Source of the DNA: Leptodactylus fallax
Taxonomy: Eukaryota; Chordata; Amphibia; Anura; Leptodactylidae
Assembly: GCA_947044405.1 (NCBI GenBank)
Contig: CAMRHE010000501.1
Span: forward strand, 674,001 to 738,000
DNA length: 64,000 nucleotides
Reading direction: 5' to 3'
Position 1 is the stretch's first letter; each line of letters starts with the position of its first letter. The position numbers and the translations under genes were made by a program. This document shows positions 1-57,420 of this stretch, one piece after another. The notes beneath the pieces are model-generated. The model was not told where the DNA came from. It saw nothing but the letters and a program-made list of their open reading frames with translations, and did not search any database.

Positions 1-1175
1 GAGCCATAACTTTTTGATTTTTCAGTTCACAGAGTCATATAATGGCTTATTGTTTGCGGGACGAATTTTACTATGTAATGACTATGTAATGTACTATGTA
101 ATATGCTGTGCAATGTACTGGGAAGCTGGAAAAAAATTCAGAATGAGATGGAATTGGGAAAAAAACGCATTTACACCAAATTCTTATGGGTTTAATTTTT
201 ACGGCTTTCACTATATGGTAAAAATGACATGGTACCTGTATTCTGCAGATCAGTACGATCACGGCGATACCAAATTTATGTAGTATTTGTAATGTTTTCA
301 TACATTTTAAAAAATTAAAAACTTTGCAAAATACAAAAAAAATGTTTGTGTCGCCATAGAGTGACACCTGTAACTTTTTTATATTTATGTGTATGGAGCT
401 GGGTAAGGCGTATTTTTATGCGGGACAAGATGGCATTTTTATTGATACCATTTTGGGGAAGATCTGTTGGTTTGATCACTTTTTATTCCATTTTTTATAG
501 GAGGCAAAGTGTTGAAAAAACAGCCATTTGGATTTTTTTTCCCCGTTACGCCGTTCACCGTATGGGATAAATATTTTAATAGTTCGGGCATTTTGGAGCA
601 CGGCGATACCTAATGTGTTTATGTTTACTTTTGTTTATTTATTTTTATATCTGATCCAGGGAAAGGGGGGTGATTTGAACTTTTATATTTTTTTTTATAC
701 TTTAAAAAACTTTTTTGTTTTTCTTTTACTTTTATAATCAGACCCCTTAGGGACCTTGAACCCTAGGGGGTCTGATCGCTCACACTATACACTGTAATAC
801 TAATGTAGTGTAGTGTATAGTGAAATTCATTCCCCTTCTATTAGACGCTGCCTCTGGCATCGTGTAATAGATCTAATGTAATGAAAAGCCTGGAAGCCTT
901 CAATAGGCTCCTGGCTGTCATAACAACCGATCAGGTCCCTCCGATGACATTCAGGGGGGCGGCGATCGGTGAAAGATGGCGGCGCCCGTGGCGGCTGCGC
1001 ACTTTAGATGCCGCGGTCACGTTTGACCGCGGAATATAAAGTGTAAACAGCTGCAATCGGTGTCGGCACCGATCGCTGCTGTTAGCGGCGGGTGCTGGCT
1101 GTGTTATACAGCAGACACCCGCCTCTCCATACACCCCTTCACGTACATGTACGTGATTTTGTGTGAAGGGGTTAA
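1..1175. repeat. Dispersed repeat, probably a non-autonomous DNA element of frogs
   Basis: This AT-rich then GC-rich stretch has no supportable gene. It contains several hairpins: GACCCCTTAGGG facing CCCTAGGGGGTC near 742-772, CACTATACACT facing AGTGTATAGTG near 782-822, and the palindrome ACGTACATGTACGT near 1141-1154. A fragment resembling bases 886-912 (AGCCTTCAATAGGCT core) occurs again at 28332-28367, which shows that it is dispersed. From memory this type of sequence is common in neobatrachian frog genomes; I cannot name the family. Neither outer boundary is certain, and the left one may lie outside the window. Confidence 0.55.
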
Positions 1176-1481
1176 TGGTGATATCACACAGATCCACAAC
1201 ATTTGGTTTCTTTCAGAGATTGTGATTCAGACTGGACATTTCCTGCAGGAAGTGACTCAATAATGAAGCATGGCCAGTGTCGGGAGAGGGTGAGATCTTA
1301 TTCCATGTGATTGCTCACACTACATCATGTCTCATACTCCAGTTACCTCCAAAGCTGCATTTACTCACTCCTGCTCTACATACACCGCATCTCCCCTAGT
1401 GAACAGCAACAGAACCAGCAGGGGCTTGTGAGGACTCAGAGGAAACAGTCAGCAGCACAAAGCGTGAAAGTACGACAAGAC
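1176..1481. other. Unique-looking intergenic DNA beyond the RASSF1 3' end
   Basis: I see no open frame with recognisable content and no repeat here. It separates the dispersed repeat from the RASSF1 polyadenylation signal; the cleavage site of RASSF1 should lie in its right part, around 1455-1470. Confidence 0.4.
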
Positions 1482-1487
1482 TTTATT
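1482..1487 (-). terminator. RASSF1 polyadenylation signal AATAAA
   Basis: Plus-strand TTTATT reads AATAAA on the coding strand, about 460 bases after the RASSF1 stop codon. It is the first canonical hexamer I see downstream of the stop. Transcript use is inferred. Confidence 0.6.
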
Positions 1488-1945
1488 AGTGCACAGTAAC
1501 ACGTATAAACATATAAAATCAGACGGAAACAGTCAGCAAGCACAGGGAGTCGGCCGCCTCATGCGACACTGACCCTCACACTGAGGTAGCTCATGGGCTC
1601 AGCGACACCCTGCATTCTGGATACTTCTCCGTCCACAGCACTGCCTGTACCCTGCAGAACTACAAGTCCAGGTTGGGCACAGGCTCACGTCACACCGGGA
1701 CGCTTCCTGACATCACCATAGTGTCCACCTCTTGTTGCATCGTCACTCGGACAGATGCAGCACCTCGTGTCCCATACAGACACACTCTCTCGTCCGCTCA
1801 CTCACATGTATTCTGTGGGGGGGAGGGGATGTCTGCCGCCCCCAGGCCGTAGCTCTCCCACACTCAGTCTCCAGTCACACCGCGTCCTCCGGATCAGTCG
1901 TGCAGTCTTCATGCGCTCCTTTCCTTTAGAGGTACGCACTGTGTT
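1488..1945 (-). other. RASSF1: RASSF1 3' untranslated region (inferred)
   Basis: This is the sequence between the RASSF1 stop codon and the AATAAA signal. It is free of tandem repeats, unlike the introns. Short frames on either strand show no family resemblance. Confidence 0.5.
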
Positions 1946-29228
<27,283 letters not shown>

Positions 29229-29865
29229 CCCCCAAACCTCGGGGCGAAGCCTGAAGCCACCAGGGGTCAAGAGTGACCGTGACCTGTGACTCTCATACAA
29301 GTTTTAGCTGGGTCTTAGTCTTCGCGGTCCCTCCTCCCTCCCTCATGCCCTCTACTCGCCCATCTCTCTCTCTCTCTTCTGGTTTCCTTTCCCCCTCCCC
29401 TCGGTTACTTTCTTCCGTCTCCTTTTTTGCTTTCTTGAAGTTTGAATTTCTCATCATCGATGGAAGGAAATGTTATCTGGGTCCCTGAGGGTCTGGTGTA
29501 GCGGACAGAGCGGGGTCTCAGCTATGGGAGTCTCCTGGAATTCACAGACCTCCCCTTCAAGTTCAATGTCCTGGTCACCAGAGTTATCAGGATTGAAAGA
29601 AGAGCTGTCTAATCTAAGCTGGCCATGAAGGGGTTAAGGAGGCAATGCCAACAGCTGCTGCCGGGGGGATGAGGGGGACCTGGCAACTCCTGAAAAATCT
29701 CCAAAGATCCTGCAAAGTCAGGACAAAGAAAACCAGAAGTCGGGCAGAAGACGAAGCCCAGCGCCAAAGTGACCGAGGAAAAAGCTTTGTAAGATGGAAA
29801 ATGGTCTGGAGGAGAGGATAACGTCAGCAGCGGGCGGCCAAGGAGATGAGGGGGGGACAAGGAGA
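29229..29865. other. RASSF1A promoter region (inferred), CpG-poor
   Basis: Non-repetitive DNA between the isoform A start and the G-run array. It holds a pyrimidine tract with TCTCTCTCTC near 29364-29378 but few CpG dinucleotides, in contrast to the human RASSF1A CpG island. No TATA box or clear start site seen. Confidence 0.4.
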
Positions 29866-32800
29866 ACCCTATACTGCTGAGGAAAGGGGGGGGACAAGGA
29901 GAACCCTATACTGCTGAGGAAAGGGGGGGGGACAAGGAGAACCCTATACTGCTGAGGAAAGGGGGGGGACAAGGAGAACCCTATACTGCTGAGGAGATAG
30001 AGGGGAGACAAGGAGAACCCTATACTGCTGAGGAAAGGGGGGGGGGACAAGGAGAACCCTATACTGCTGAGGAAAGAGAGGGGAGACAAGGAGAACCCTA
30101 TACTGCTGAGGAAAGGGGGGGGGGGACAAGGAGAACCCTATACTGCTAAGGAGATAGAGGGGAGACAAGGAGAACCCTATACTGCTGAGGAAGGGGGGGG
30201 ACAAGGAGAACCCTATACTGCTGAGGAAAGGGGGGGGACAAGGAGAACCCTATACTGCTAAGGAGATAGAGGGGAGACAAGGAGAACCCTATACTGCTGA
30301 GGAAAGGGGGGGGACAAGGAGAACCCTATACTGCTGAGGAAAGGGGGGGGGAGACAAGGAGAACCCTATACTGCTGAGAAAAGGGGGGGGAGACAAGGAG
30401 AACCCTATACTGCTGAGAAAAGGGGGGGGGAGACAAGGAGAACCCTATACTGCTGAGGAAAGGGGGGGGACAAGGAGAACCCTATACTGCTGAGGAAAGG
30501 GGGGGGACAAGGAGAACCCTATACTGCTGAGGAAAGGGGGGGACAAGGAGATCCCTATACTGCTGAGGAAAGGTGGGGGGGACAAGGAGAACCCTATACT
30601 GCTGAGGAAAGGGGGGGGGGGACAAGGAGAACCCTATACTGCTGAGGAAAGGGGGGGGGGGACAAGGAGAACCCTATACTGCTGAGGAAAGGGGGGGGGA
30701 CAAGGAGAACCCTATACTGCTGAGGAGATAGAGGGGAGACAAGGAGAACCCTATACTGCTGAGGAAAGGGGGGGGACAAGGAGAACCCTATACTGCTGAG
30801 GAAAGGGGGGGGGGACAAGGAGAACCCTATACTGCTAAGGAGATAGAGGGGAGACAAGGAGAACCCTATACTGCTAAGGAGATAGAGGGGAGACAAGGAG
30901 AACCCTATACTGCTGAGGAAAGGGGGGGGGACAAGGAGAACCCTATACTGCTGAGGAAAGGGGGGGGACAAGGAGAACCCTATACTGCTGAGGAAAGGGG
31001 GGGGACAAGGAGATCCCTATACTGCTGAGGAAAGGGGGGGACAAGGAGAACCCTATACTGCTGAGGAGATAGAGGGGAGACAAGGAGAACCCTATACTGC
31101 TGAGGAGATAGAGGGGAGACAAGGAGAACCCTATACTGCTGAGGAAGGGGGGGGGGACAAGGAGAACCCTATACTGCTGAGGAAAGGGGGGGGGGACAAG
31201 GAGAACCCTATACTGCTGAGGAAAGGGGGGGGACAAGGAGAACCCTATACTGCTAAGGAGATAGAGGGGAGACAAGGAGAACCCTATACTGCTGAGGAAA
31301 GGGGGGGGGGGACAAGGAGAACCCTATACTGCTGAGGAGATAGAGGGGAGACAAGGAGAACCCTATACTGCTGAGGAAAGGGGGGGGGGACAAGGAGATC
31401 CCTATACTGCTGAGGAGATAGAGGGGAGACAAGGAGAACCCTATACTGCTGAGGAAAGGGGGGGGGGACAAGGAGAACCCTATACTGCTGAGGAAAGAGA
31501 GGGGAGACAAGGAGAACCCTATACTGCTGAGGAAATGGGGGGGACAAGGAGAACCCTATACTGCTAAGGAGATAGAGGGGAGACAAGGAGAACCCTATAC
31601 TGCTGAGGAAAGGAGGGGGGGACAAGGAGAACCCTATACTGCTGAGGAAAGGGGGGGACAAGGAGAACCCTATACTGCTGAGGAAATGGGGGGGACAAGG
31701 AGAACCCTATACTGCTGAGGAAAGGGGGGGGACAAGGAGAACCCTATACTGCTGAGGAAAGGGGGGGACAAGGAGAACCCTATACTGCTGAGGAAATGGG
31801 GGGGACAAGGAGAACCCTATACTGCTGAGGAAAGGGGGGGGACAAGGAGAACCCTATACTGCTGAGAAAAGGGGGGGGGAGACAAGGAGAACCCTATACT
31901 GCTGAGAAAAGGGGGGGGGGGGACAAGGAGAACCCTATACTGCTGAGAAAAGGGGGGGGAGACAAGGAGAACCCTATACTGCTGAGGAAAGGGGGGGGAC
32001 AAGGAGAACCCTATACTGCTGAGGAAAGGGGGGGACAAGGAGAACCCTATACTGCTGAGGAAAGGGGGGGACAAGGAGAACCCTATACTGCTGAGGAAAG
32101 GTGGGGGGGACAAGGAGAACCCTATACTGCTGAGGAAATGGGGGGGACAAGGAGAACCCTATACTGCTGAGGAAAGGGGGGGGGACAAGGAGAACCCTAT
32201 ACTGCTGAGGAAAGGGGGGGGACAAGGAGAACCCTATACTGCTGAGGAAAGAGAGGGGAGACAAGGAGATCCCCATACTGCTAAGGAAAGAGGGGGGGAC
32301 AAGGAGATCCCTATACTGCTAATGAAAGGGGGGGGGGACAAGGAGATCCCTATAGTGCTAAGGAAAGAGGGGGGGGGACAAGGAGATCCCCGTACTGCTA
32401 AGGAAAGAGGGGGGGGGGGACAAGGAGATCCCCCCGCTGCTGAAGAAAGAGAGGGGGGGGGGGACAAGGAGATCCCCCGTAACTAAGGAGATAGAGGGAG
32501 GACAAGGAGATCCCCATACTGCTAAGGAAAGAGAGGGGGGGGACAAGGAGATCCCCATACTGATAAGGAAAGAGGGGGGGGGGAACAAGGAGATCCCCCC
32601 GCTGCTGAAGAAAGAGAGGGGGGGGGACAAGGAGATCCCCCGTAACTAAGGAGATAGAGGGAGGACAAGGAGATCCCCATACTGCTAAGGAAAGAGAGGG
32701 GGGGGACAAGGAGATCCCCATACTGATAAGGAAAGAGGGGGGGGGGGAACAAGGAGATCCCCCCGCTGCTGAAGAAAGAGGGGGGGACAAGGAGATCCCT

Positions 32801-33470
32801 CCGCTGCTGAAGAAAGAGAGGGGGGGACAAGGAGATCCCCATACTGCTAAGGAAAGAGAGGGGGGGGCAAGGAGATCCCTATACTGATAAGGAAAGAGGG
32901 GGGGGGGAACAAGGAGATCCCCCCCGCTGCTGAAGAAAGAGGGGGGGGGGGGGACAAGGAGATCCCCCCCGCTGCTGAAGAAAGAGGGGGGGGGACAAGG
33001 AGATCCCTCCGCTGCTGAAGAAAGAGAGGGGGGGACAAGGAGATCCCCCCACTGCTGAAGAAAGAGGGGGGGGGGGACAAGGAGATCCCCCCGCTGCTGA
33101 AGAAAGAGAGGGGGGGGACAAGGAGATCCCCCGTAACTAAGGAGATAGAGGGAGGACAAGGAGATCCCCCCGCTGATGAAGAAAGAGAGGGGGGGACAAG
33201 GAGATCCCCCGTAACTAAGGAGATAGAGGGAGGACAAGGAGATCCCCCCGCTGCTGAAGAAAGAGGGGGGGGGGGACAAGGAGATCCCCCGTAACTAAGG
33301 AGATAGAGGGAGGACAAGGAGATCCCCCCACTGCTGAAGAAAGAGAGGGGGGGACAAGGAGATCCCCCCACTGCTGAAGAAAGAGAGGGGGGGGACAAGG
33401 AGATCCCCCTGCTGCTGAAGAAAGAGGGGGGGAGTTAAGGAGATCCCCCCCCCTGCTGCTGAAGAAAGAG
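29866..33470. repeat. G-run minisatellite of about 36-40 bp, two subfamilies
   Basis: Left part (to about 32260): GACAAGGAGAACCCTATACT plus GCTGAGGAAA and a run of 7-10 G. Right part: GACAAGGAGATCCCCCCGCT plus GCTGAAGAAAGAG and a run of 6-13 G, mixed with CGTAACTAAGGAGATAGAGG units. Period varies because the G run varies. It lies in the RASSF1A upstream region. Confidence 0.95.
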
Positions 33471-33472
33471 GG

Positions 33473-35106
33473 GGGCTGGGGTACAGGGAGCGGTGCGATA
33501 TGGGGCTGGGGTAGTGGTGCGATATGGGGCTGGGGTACAGGGAGCGGTGTGATATGGGGCTGGGGTACAGGGAGCGGTGTGATATGGGGCTGGGGTATAG
33601 GGAGCGGTGCGATATGGGGCTGGGGTAGTGGTGCGATATGGGGCTGGGGTAGTGGTGCGATATGGGGCTGGGGTACAGGGAGCGGTACGATATGGGGCTG
33701 GGGTATAGAGAGCGGTGCGATATGGGGCTGGGGTACAGGGAGCGGTGCGATATGGGGCTGGGGTATAGGGAGCGGTGCAATATGGGGCTGGGGTAGTGGT
33801 GCAATATGAGGCTGGGGTAGTGGTGCGATATGGGGCTGGGGTAGTGGTGCAATATGAGGCTGGGGTAGTGGTGCAATATGGGGCTGGGGTACAGGGAGCG
33901 GTGTGATATGGGGCTGGGATATAGGGAGCGGTGCGATATGGGGCTGGGATATAGGGAGCGGTGTGATATGGGGCTGGGATATAGGGAGCGGTGTGATATG
34001 GGGCTGGGATATAGGGAGCGGTGTGATATGGGGCTGGGATATAGGGAGCGGTGTGATATGGGGATGGGGTATAGGGAGCGGTGCGATATGGGGCTGGGAT
34101 ATAGGGAGCGGTGCGATATGGGGCTGGGATATAGGGAGCGGTGTGATATGGGGCTGGGATATAGGGAGCGGTGTGATATGGGGCTGGGATATAGGGAGCG
34201 GTGTGATATGGGGCTGGGATATAGGGAGCGGTGTGATATGGGGCTGGGATATAGGGAGCGGTGTGATATGGGGCTGGGGTACAGGGAGTGGTGCGATATG
34301 GGGCTGGGGTACAGGGAGCGGTGTGATATGGGGATGGGGTATAGGGAGCGGTGCGATATGGGGCTGGGATATAGGGAGCGGTGCGATATGGGGCTGGGGT
34401 ACAGGGAGCGGTGCGATATGGGGCTGGGGTACAGGGAGCGGTGTGATATGGGGCTGGGATATAGGGAGCGGTGCGATATGGGGCTGGGGTATAGGGAGCG
34501 GTGTGATATGGGGCTGGGATATAGGGAGCGGTGTGATATGGGGCTGGGGTATAGGGAGCGGTGTGATATGGGGCTGGGGTATAGGGAGCGGTGCAATATG
34601 GGGCTGGGGTACAGGGAGCGGTGTGATATGGGGCTGGGGTACAGGGAGCGGTGTGATATGGGGCTGGGGTATAGGGAGCGGTGCGATATGGGGCTGGGGT
34701 ATAGGGAGCGGTGTGATATGGGGCTGGGATATAGGGAGCGGTGTGATATGGGGCTGGGATATAGGGAGCGGTGTGATATGGGGCTGGGGTATAGGGAGCG
34801 GTGCGATATGGGGCTGGGGTATAGGGAGCGGTGCGATATGGGGCTGGGGTATAGGGAGCGGTGCAATATGGGGCTGGGGTACAGGGAGCGGTGTGATATG
34901 GGGCTGGGGTACAGGGAGCGGTGTGATATGGGGCTGGGGTATAGGGAGCGGTGTGATATGGGGCTGGGGTATAGGGAGCGGTGCGATATGGGGCTGGGGT
35001 ATAGGGAGCGGTGCGATATGGGGCTGGGGTATAGGGAGCGGTGCGATATGGGGCTGGGGTATAGGGAGCGGTGTGATATGGGGCTGGGGTATAGGGAGCG
35101 GTGCGA
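33473..35106. repeat. 30-bp G-rich minisatellite, about 54 copies
   Basis: Unit GATATGGGGCTGGGGTATAG plus GGAGCGGTGT, with short 20-base units lacking ATAGGGAGCG near 33510-33870. Four G-runs per unit pair make G-quadruplexes possible. It directly follows the G-run array with no real spacer. Confidence 0.96.
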
Positions 35107-35755
35107 TCCCTGGATCTGGTCTGGGGGGGGGGGCAATTATATGAACCCTTGCTGTCCAGATATTCCCCATCTCCGGAGCATCATCCTGCCATTCATCCCC
35201 GTCCCCCACCCCTGAATATCCGGAGCCCCCACCCCCTCAATCTGTTGCTCCGGCCTCTTTCCTGGTCTTTGAACAGAACTTCCTGTCACTTTATCTGGTG
35301 AGCGCAGCGTCCACTTATAATCGCCGTTTCTATCGCCCCAAAGCCTGAGGTCGGGCGTCTTTATGGACAACTTCTTCCTGGAGGTTTCATCTTTACATTA
35401 CAGTTTTCCTTCTTAAGTCAAAAGCCTAAGGCTTCATCTTAGTCTTATCTGATGCTGGGAAAGCTGTGTGATGACCAACAAGGCCAACACTGCCACTCAT
35501 CACAGTGGTTGTCACCCAGCTTTCCCAGGCACCTGAGTGGTAAACACATGCAGGAGTTTGGGAAAACTGGGTATCATCCTTTGCAGAGGCTGTAATAGTT
35601 TTTCTCAGCTCATGTACTGCCCGCTCAAGGTTTCTGGGTGTGCAGACGTCAGCGCCATGCTGTCCTGTGGGCGCCACATCCTATCATCTCACGCCTGACT
35701 CTGTATTGGCAGGAAGCCACAATGAGGTGTTCACCGTCACCTCGACACCACGCCA
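35107..35755. other. Intergenic DNA between RASSF1 and ZMYND10
   Basis: No gene seen. A GCTGGGAAAGCTG and CAGCTTTCCCAGGC inverted pair near 35456-35532 suggests a decayed foldback element. Confidence 0.4.
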
Positions 35756-35992
35756 TGTTTGTACTCAAGTTGCTAAACTTCTACACCGTCTGCAGCTTTC
35801 ATACCATGCTGGGAGTAGTAGTTCCACAAGTGCTGGAGAGCCACAGCAAACCCTGCAGAGTCACAGATAAAATAACACAAAGCTGACACTCTGCCTGATC
35901 ACACCCAACAATGGCGCAGAGAGAATAAAACATATCCTGGACAGAACCGACGGCCTCTACTGCCTCATCCTACTAATACCCCCCCAGGCACT

Positions 35993-36000
<8 letters not shown>
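35756..36000 (+). repeat. Duplicated block, copy 1 (intergenic)
   Basis: This 245-base block (TTTGTACTCAAGTTGCTAAA to CAGGCACTGACTATAT) is repeated in the same orientation at 40359-40604 with about four differences. It runs into an AT dinucleotide tract. Confidence 0.9.

Positions 36001-36028
<28 letters not shown>
35995..36028. repeat. AT dinucleotide microsatellite
   Basis: Seventeen or so AT steps followed by imperfect GATATAGATATATATG. Confidence 0.95.
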
Positions 36029-36032
<4 letters not shown>

Positions 36033-36182
36033 GATATAGATATATATGACAGGGAGAGAAAGCAGCAGGTATCCAACCAGAGATTTTCGGATGTACTAGC
36101 ACCATTTTCTGCCGTAAACGGATTCCTACATGAATTCAGCTGGAAACTGAGCAGAAAACTCAACAATAGTTACAAAAGAGCG

Positions 36183-36188
36183 TTTAAT
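36183..36188 (-). terminator. ZMYND10 polyadenylation signal ATTAAA (candidate)
   Basis: Plus-strand TTTAAT reads ATTAAA on the coding strand about 243 bases after the ZMYND10 stop. It is the common variant of AATAAA; no canonical hexamer was seen nearer. Confidence 0.5.
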
Positions 36189-36430
36189 GGAGCGAAAGAA
36201 GAAAATGCAAAAGTGTCCAGCAGGGGGCAGAACAGAGAGACGACACAAAATATGTACAAGTACAGCAGTCAGCGCAGGGGGCGGGGCTCTGTCATGGGGA
36301 GCTCATATATTATAGTGGGCGAGTCAATGGAACACGACACCCAAAATTTAAACGTCTTTGGAGATTCCCTCTAAGGTTCTGGGGCTTTGTGGGTGGAAAC
36401 AGCAAAATAGCGAACCTCATGGCGACGGTT

Positions 36431-54297
<17,867 letters not shown>

Positions 54298-54329
54298 CTT
54301 CTCCCTCACTGATACAACTGGATTCAGCT

Positions 54330-54343
54330 GTTACTATAGAAAC
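54330..54343. promoter_or_regulatory. RFX X-box candidate 2 of ZMYND10
   Basis: GTTACTATAGAAAC fits the X-box consensus GTHNYYATRRNAAC at every position. It lies 33 bases upstream of the ZMYND10 ATG. RFX factors drive ciliary genes. Confidence 0.6.
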
Positions 54344-54361
54344 TCAACGCACTATTTCGGA

Positions 54362-54369
54362 GCATGCGC
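54362..54369. promoter_or_regulatory. NRF1 half-site-like GCATGCGC
   Basis: Fits the half site of the NRF1 motif; a fuller match, TGCGCGTGCGC, lies at 54442-54452. Typical of TATA-less promoters. Confidence 0.4.
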
Positions 54370-54378
54370 AGCATCACT

Positions 54379-54392
54379 GTCACCATGACAAC
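54379..54392. promoter_or_regulatory. RFX X-box candidate 1 of ZMYND10
   Basis: GTCACCATGACAAC fits GTHNYYATRRNAAC at every position and is a near-palindrome. It lies 82 bases upstream of the ATG. Confidence 0.7.
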
Positions 54393-54441
54393 GGCTTCTT
54401 CCTGTCCGCAGGCGCGCAGTGCTGTTCTTTGTTATTTGGTT

Positions 54442-54452
54442 TGCGCGTGCGC
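54442..54452. promoter_or_regulatory. NRF1-like site TGCGCGTGCGC
   Basis: One mismatch from the NRF1 consensus YGCGCAYGCGCR. Together with the ETS-like ACCGGAAGTG at 54546-54555 it marks a CpG-rich promoter that could fire in both directions. Confidence 0.45.
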
Positions 54453-54660
54453 GGAGGCGTTTTCCTCAGCCTGGAGCTTGGTTCGCTACCTGGACGGAAG
54501 TTGATGATGTTCCCTCTCGTGTTTTTGTCCTTCTGTTGTGTAACGACCGGAAGTGTCCTGGACGCCATCTTGGCACACCCATTGCTTTGTTATGGTGTGT
54601 ACAATGGGAGGATTATCGGGTGTTCACTGGAGATATGTCCTAGTTGATTAAAATGAATTA

Positions 54661-54666
54661 AATAAA
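54661..54666 (+). terminator. Plus-strand AATAAA downstream of the ZMYND10 promoter
   Basis: The hexamer in AATTAAATAAAGAGC would end a short divergent plus-strand transcript started near 54450-54560. No coding product is supported, and this may be chance in AT-rich DNA. Confidence 0.25.
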
Positions 54667-54942
54667 GAGCTTCTTATTATATGATGTAGATTCACCAATA
54701 TATTATGTTTATCAGTAGATCATGTGTGATACTGACTGCTGAGCCCGTGTAGCTAAGTCTCATGTGTGATGATACGGTACACGGAACTGTTGTATCTAAG
54801 CTTGTCTCTAAAGTCAGAGTGACTATGGCCACGACTTCTGCCATGATCAACTCAGAAAAATCGCCATGTCGCCCTACGACGCCTTCATGAATAGCATCAC
54901 ATTGTGACCCCATTGTGGAGGCTGCGACTTCTGCTCACATAG
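54667..54942. other. Intergenic DNA upstream of ZMYND10
   Basis: No gene seen. In mammals the next gene upstream is NPRL2; I find none of its exons up to the end of the window. Confidence 0.4.
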
Positions 54943-56195
54943 AGCTATCCTGTGTGATACTGTCCGCTGAGCTGTGTATCTAATCCTATCCTGTGTGATA
55001 CTGTCCGCTGAGCTGTGTATCTAATCCTATCCTGTGTGATACTGTGTGCTGAGCTGTGTATCTAATCCTATCCTGTGTGATACTGTGTGCTGAGCTGTGT
55101 ATCTAATCCTATCCTGTGTGATACTGTGTGCTGAGCTTTGTATCTAATCCTATCCTGTGTGATACTGTGTGCTGAGCTGTGTATCTAATCCTATCCTGTG
55201 TGCTGAGCTGTGTATCTAATCCTATCCTGTGTGATACTGTCAGCTGAGCTATGTATCTAATCCTATCCTGTGTGATACTGTCAGCTGAGCTATGTATCTA
55301 ATCCTATCCTGTGTGATACTGTCTGCTGAGCTGTGTATCTAATCCTATCCTGTGTGATACTGTCTGCTGAGCTGTGTATCTAATCCTATCCTGTGTGATA
55401 CTGTGTGCTGAGCTGTGTATCTAATCCTATCCTGTGTGATACTGTGTGCTGAGCTGTGTATCTAATCCTATCCTGTGTGATACTGTGTGCTGAGCTGTGT
55501 ATCTAATCCTATCCTGTGTGATACTGTCTGCTGAGCCGTATATCTAATCCTATCCTGTGTGATACTGTCTGCTGAGCTGTGTATCTAATCCTACCCTGTG
55601 TGATACTGTCTGCTGAGCTGTGTATCTAATCCTATCCTGTGTGATACTGTCTGCTGAGCTATGTATCTAATCCTATCCTGTGTGATACTGTCTGCTGAGC
55701 TGTGTATCTAATCCTACCCTGTGTGATACTGTCTGCTGAGCTGTGTATCTAATCCTATCCTGTGTGATACTGTCTGCTGAGCTGTGTATCTAATCCTATC
55801 CAGTGTGATACTATGTGCTGAGCTGTGTATCTAATCCTATCCTGTGTGATACTGTCTGCTGAGCTGTGTATCTAATCCTATCCTGTGTGATACTGTCTGC
55901 TGAGCTGTGTATCTAATCCTATCCTGTGTGATACTATGTGCTGAGCTGTGTATCTAATCCTATCCTGTGTGATACTGTGTGCTGAGCTGTGTATCTAATC
56001 CTATCCTGTGTGATACTGTCTGCTGAGCTGTGTATCTAATCCTATCCTGTGTGATACTGTGTGCTGAGCTGTGTATCTAATCCTATCCTGTGTGATACTA
56101 TGTGCTGAGCTGTGTATCTAATCCTATCCTGTGTGATACTGTGTGCTGAGCTGTGTATCTAATCCTATCCTGTGTGATACTATGTGCTGAGCTAG
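54943..56195 (+). repeat. 41-bp minisatellite
   Basis: About 31 copies of TATCCTGTGTGATACTGT plus CTGCTGAGCTGTGTATCTAA; variants GTCTGC, GTGTGC, GTCAGC and ATGTGC. One shortened unit is near 55195. Confidence 0.96.
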
Positions 56196-56274
56196 TCTTA
56201 TTATGACATGCTCAGTACAGGTGATGTATTAGATGAGTTGTCTCACATTATTGGCAAGTAGGCAGAAGAAAGAG

Positions 56275-57330
56275 GGTACTGATGCTCGCCAGTTGCTCGC
56301 CTGTACTGATGCTCGTTTGTACTGTTGCTCGCCTGTACTGATGCTCGCCTGTACTGATGCTCGCCTGTACTGATGCTCGCCTGTACTGATGCTCGCCAGT
56401 TGCTCGCCTGTACTGATGCTCGTTTGTACTGTTGCTCGCCTGTACTGATGCCCGCCTTTTCTGTTGCTCGCCTGTACTGATGCTCGCCAGTTTCTCGCCT
56501 GTACTGATGCCCGCCTGTACTGTTGCTCGTTTGTACTGTTGCTCGCCGGTACTGATGCTCGTTTGTACTGTTGCTCGCCTGTACTGATGCTCGTTTGTAC
56601 TGTTGCTCGCCTGTACTGTTGCTCGCTTGTACTGATGCCCGCCTTTACTGTTGCTGGTTTTACTGTTGCTCGCCTGTACTGTTGCTCGCTTGTACTGATG
56701 CTTGCCTGTACTGTTGCTCGCCTGTACTGATGCTCACCTGTACTGATGCTCGCCTGTACTGTTGCTCGCCTGTACTGATGCTCGCCTGTACTGTTGCTCG
56801 CCTGTACTGTTGCTCGCCTGTACTGATGCTCGCCTGTACTGATGCTCGCCTGTACTGTTGCTCGCCTGTACTGATGCTCGCCTGTACTGATGCTCGCCTG
56901 TACTGTTGCTCGCCTGTACTGTTGCTCGCCTGTACTGTTGCTCGCCTGTACTGTTGCTCGCCTGTACTGATGCTCGCCTGTACTGATGCCCGCCTGTACT
57001 GTTGCTCGCCTGTACTGATGCTTGCCTGTACTGTTGCTCGCCTGTACTGATGCTCGCCTGTACTGTTGCTCGCCTGTACTGATGCTTGCCTGTACTGTTG
57101 CTCGCCTGTACTGTTGCTCGCTTGTACTGTTGCTCGCCTGTAGTGTTGCTCGCTTGTACTGATGCTTGCCTGTACTGTTGCTCGCCTGTACTGTTGCTCA
57201 CCTGTACTGATGCTCACCTGTACTGATGCTCGCCTGTACTGTTGCTCGCCTGTACTGATGCTTGCCTGTACTGTTGCTCGCCTGTACTGTTGCTCGCCTG
57301 TACTGATGCTTGCCTGTACTGTTGCTCGCT
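56275..57330 (+). repeat. 16-bp minisatellite
   Basis: About 66 copies of GCTCGCCTGTACTGTT alternating irregularly with GCTCGCCTGTACTGAT; minor CTTGCC, CCCGCC and CTCGTT forms. It begins about 80 bases after the 41-bp array. Confidence 0.96.
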
Positions 57331-57420
57331 TGTTCCCGATTCTCCTGTGTCTCCCACCACAGTCCAGTCCTGCTGTTCCTAGTCCACGTTCCCGTGGAAG
57401 TTCAGCGGTCTAAGGAAGGA

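Noticed and set aside
14..737. Short frames at the left edge as genes
   Set aside because: They are AT-rich, overlap on both strands and lie in a dispersed repeat; no recognisable domain.
54419..54643. 74-codon plus-strand frame as a small gene
   Set aside because: It covers the CpG-rich promoter; no family resemblance and no conserved features visible.
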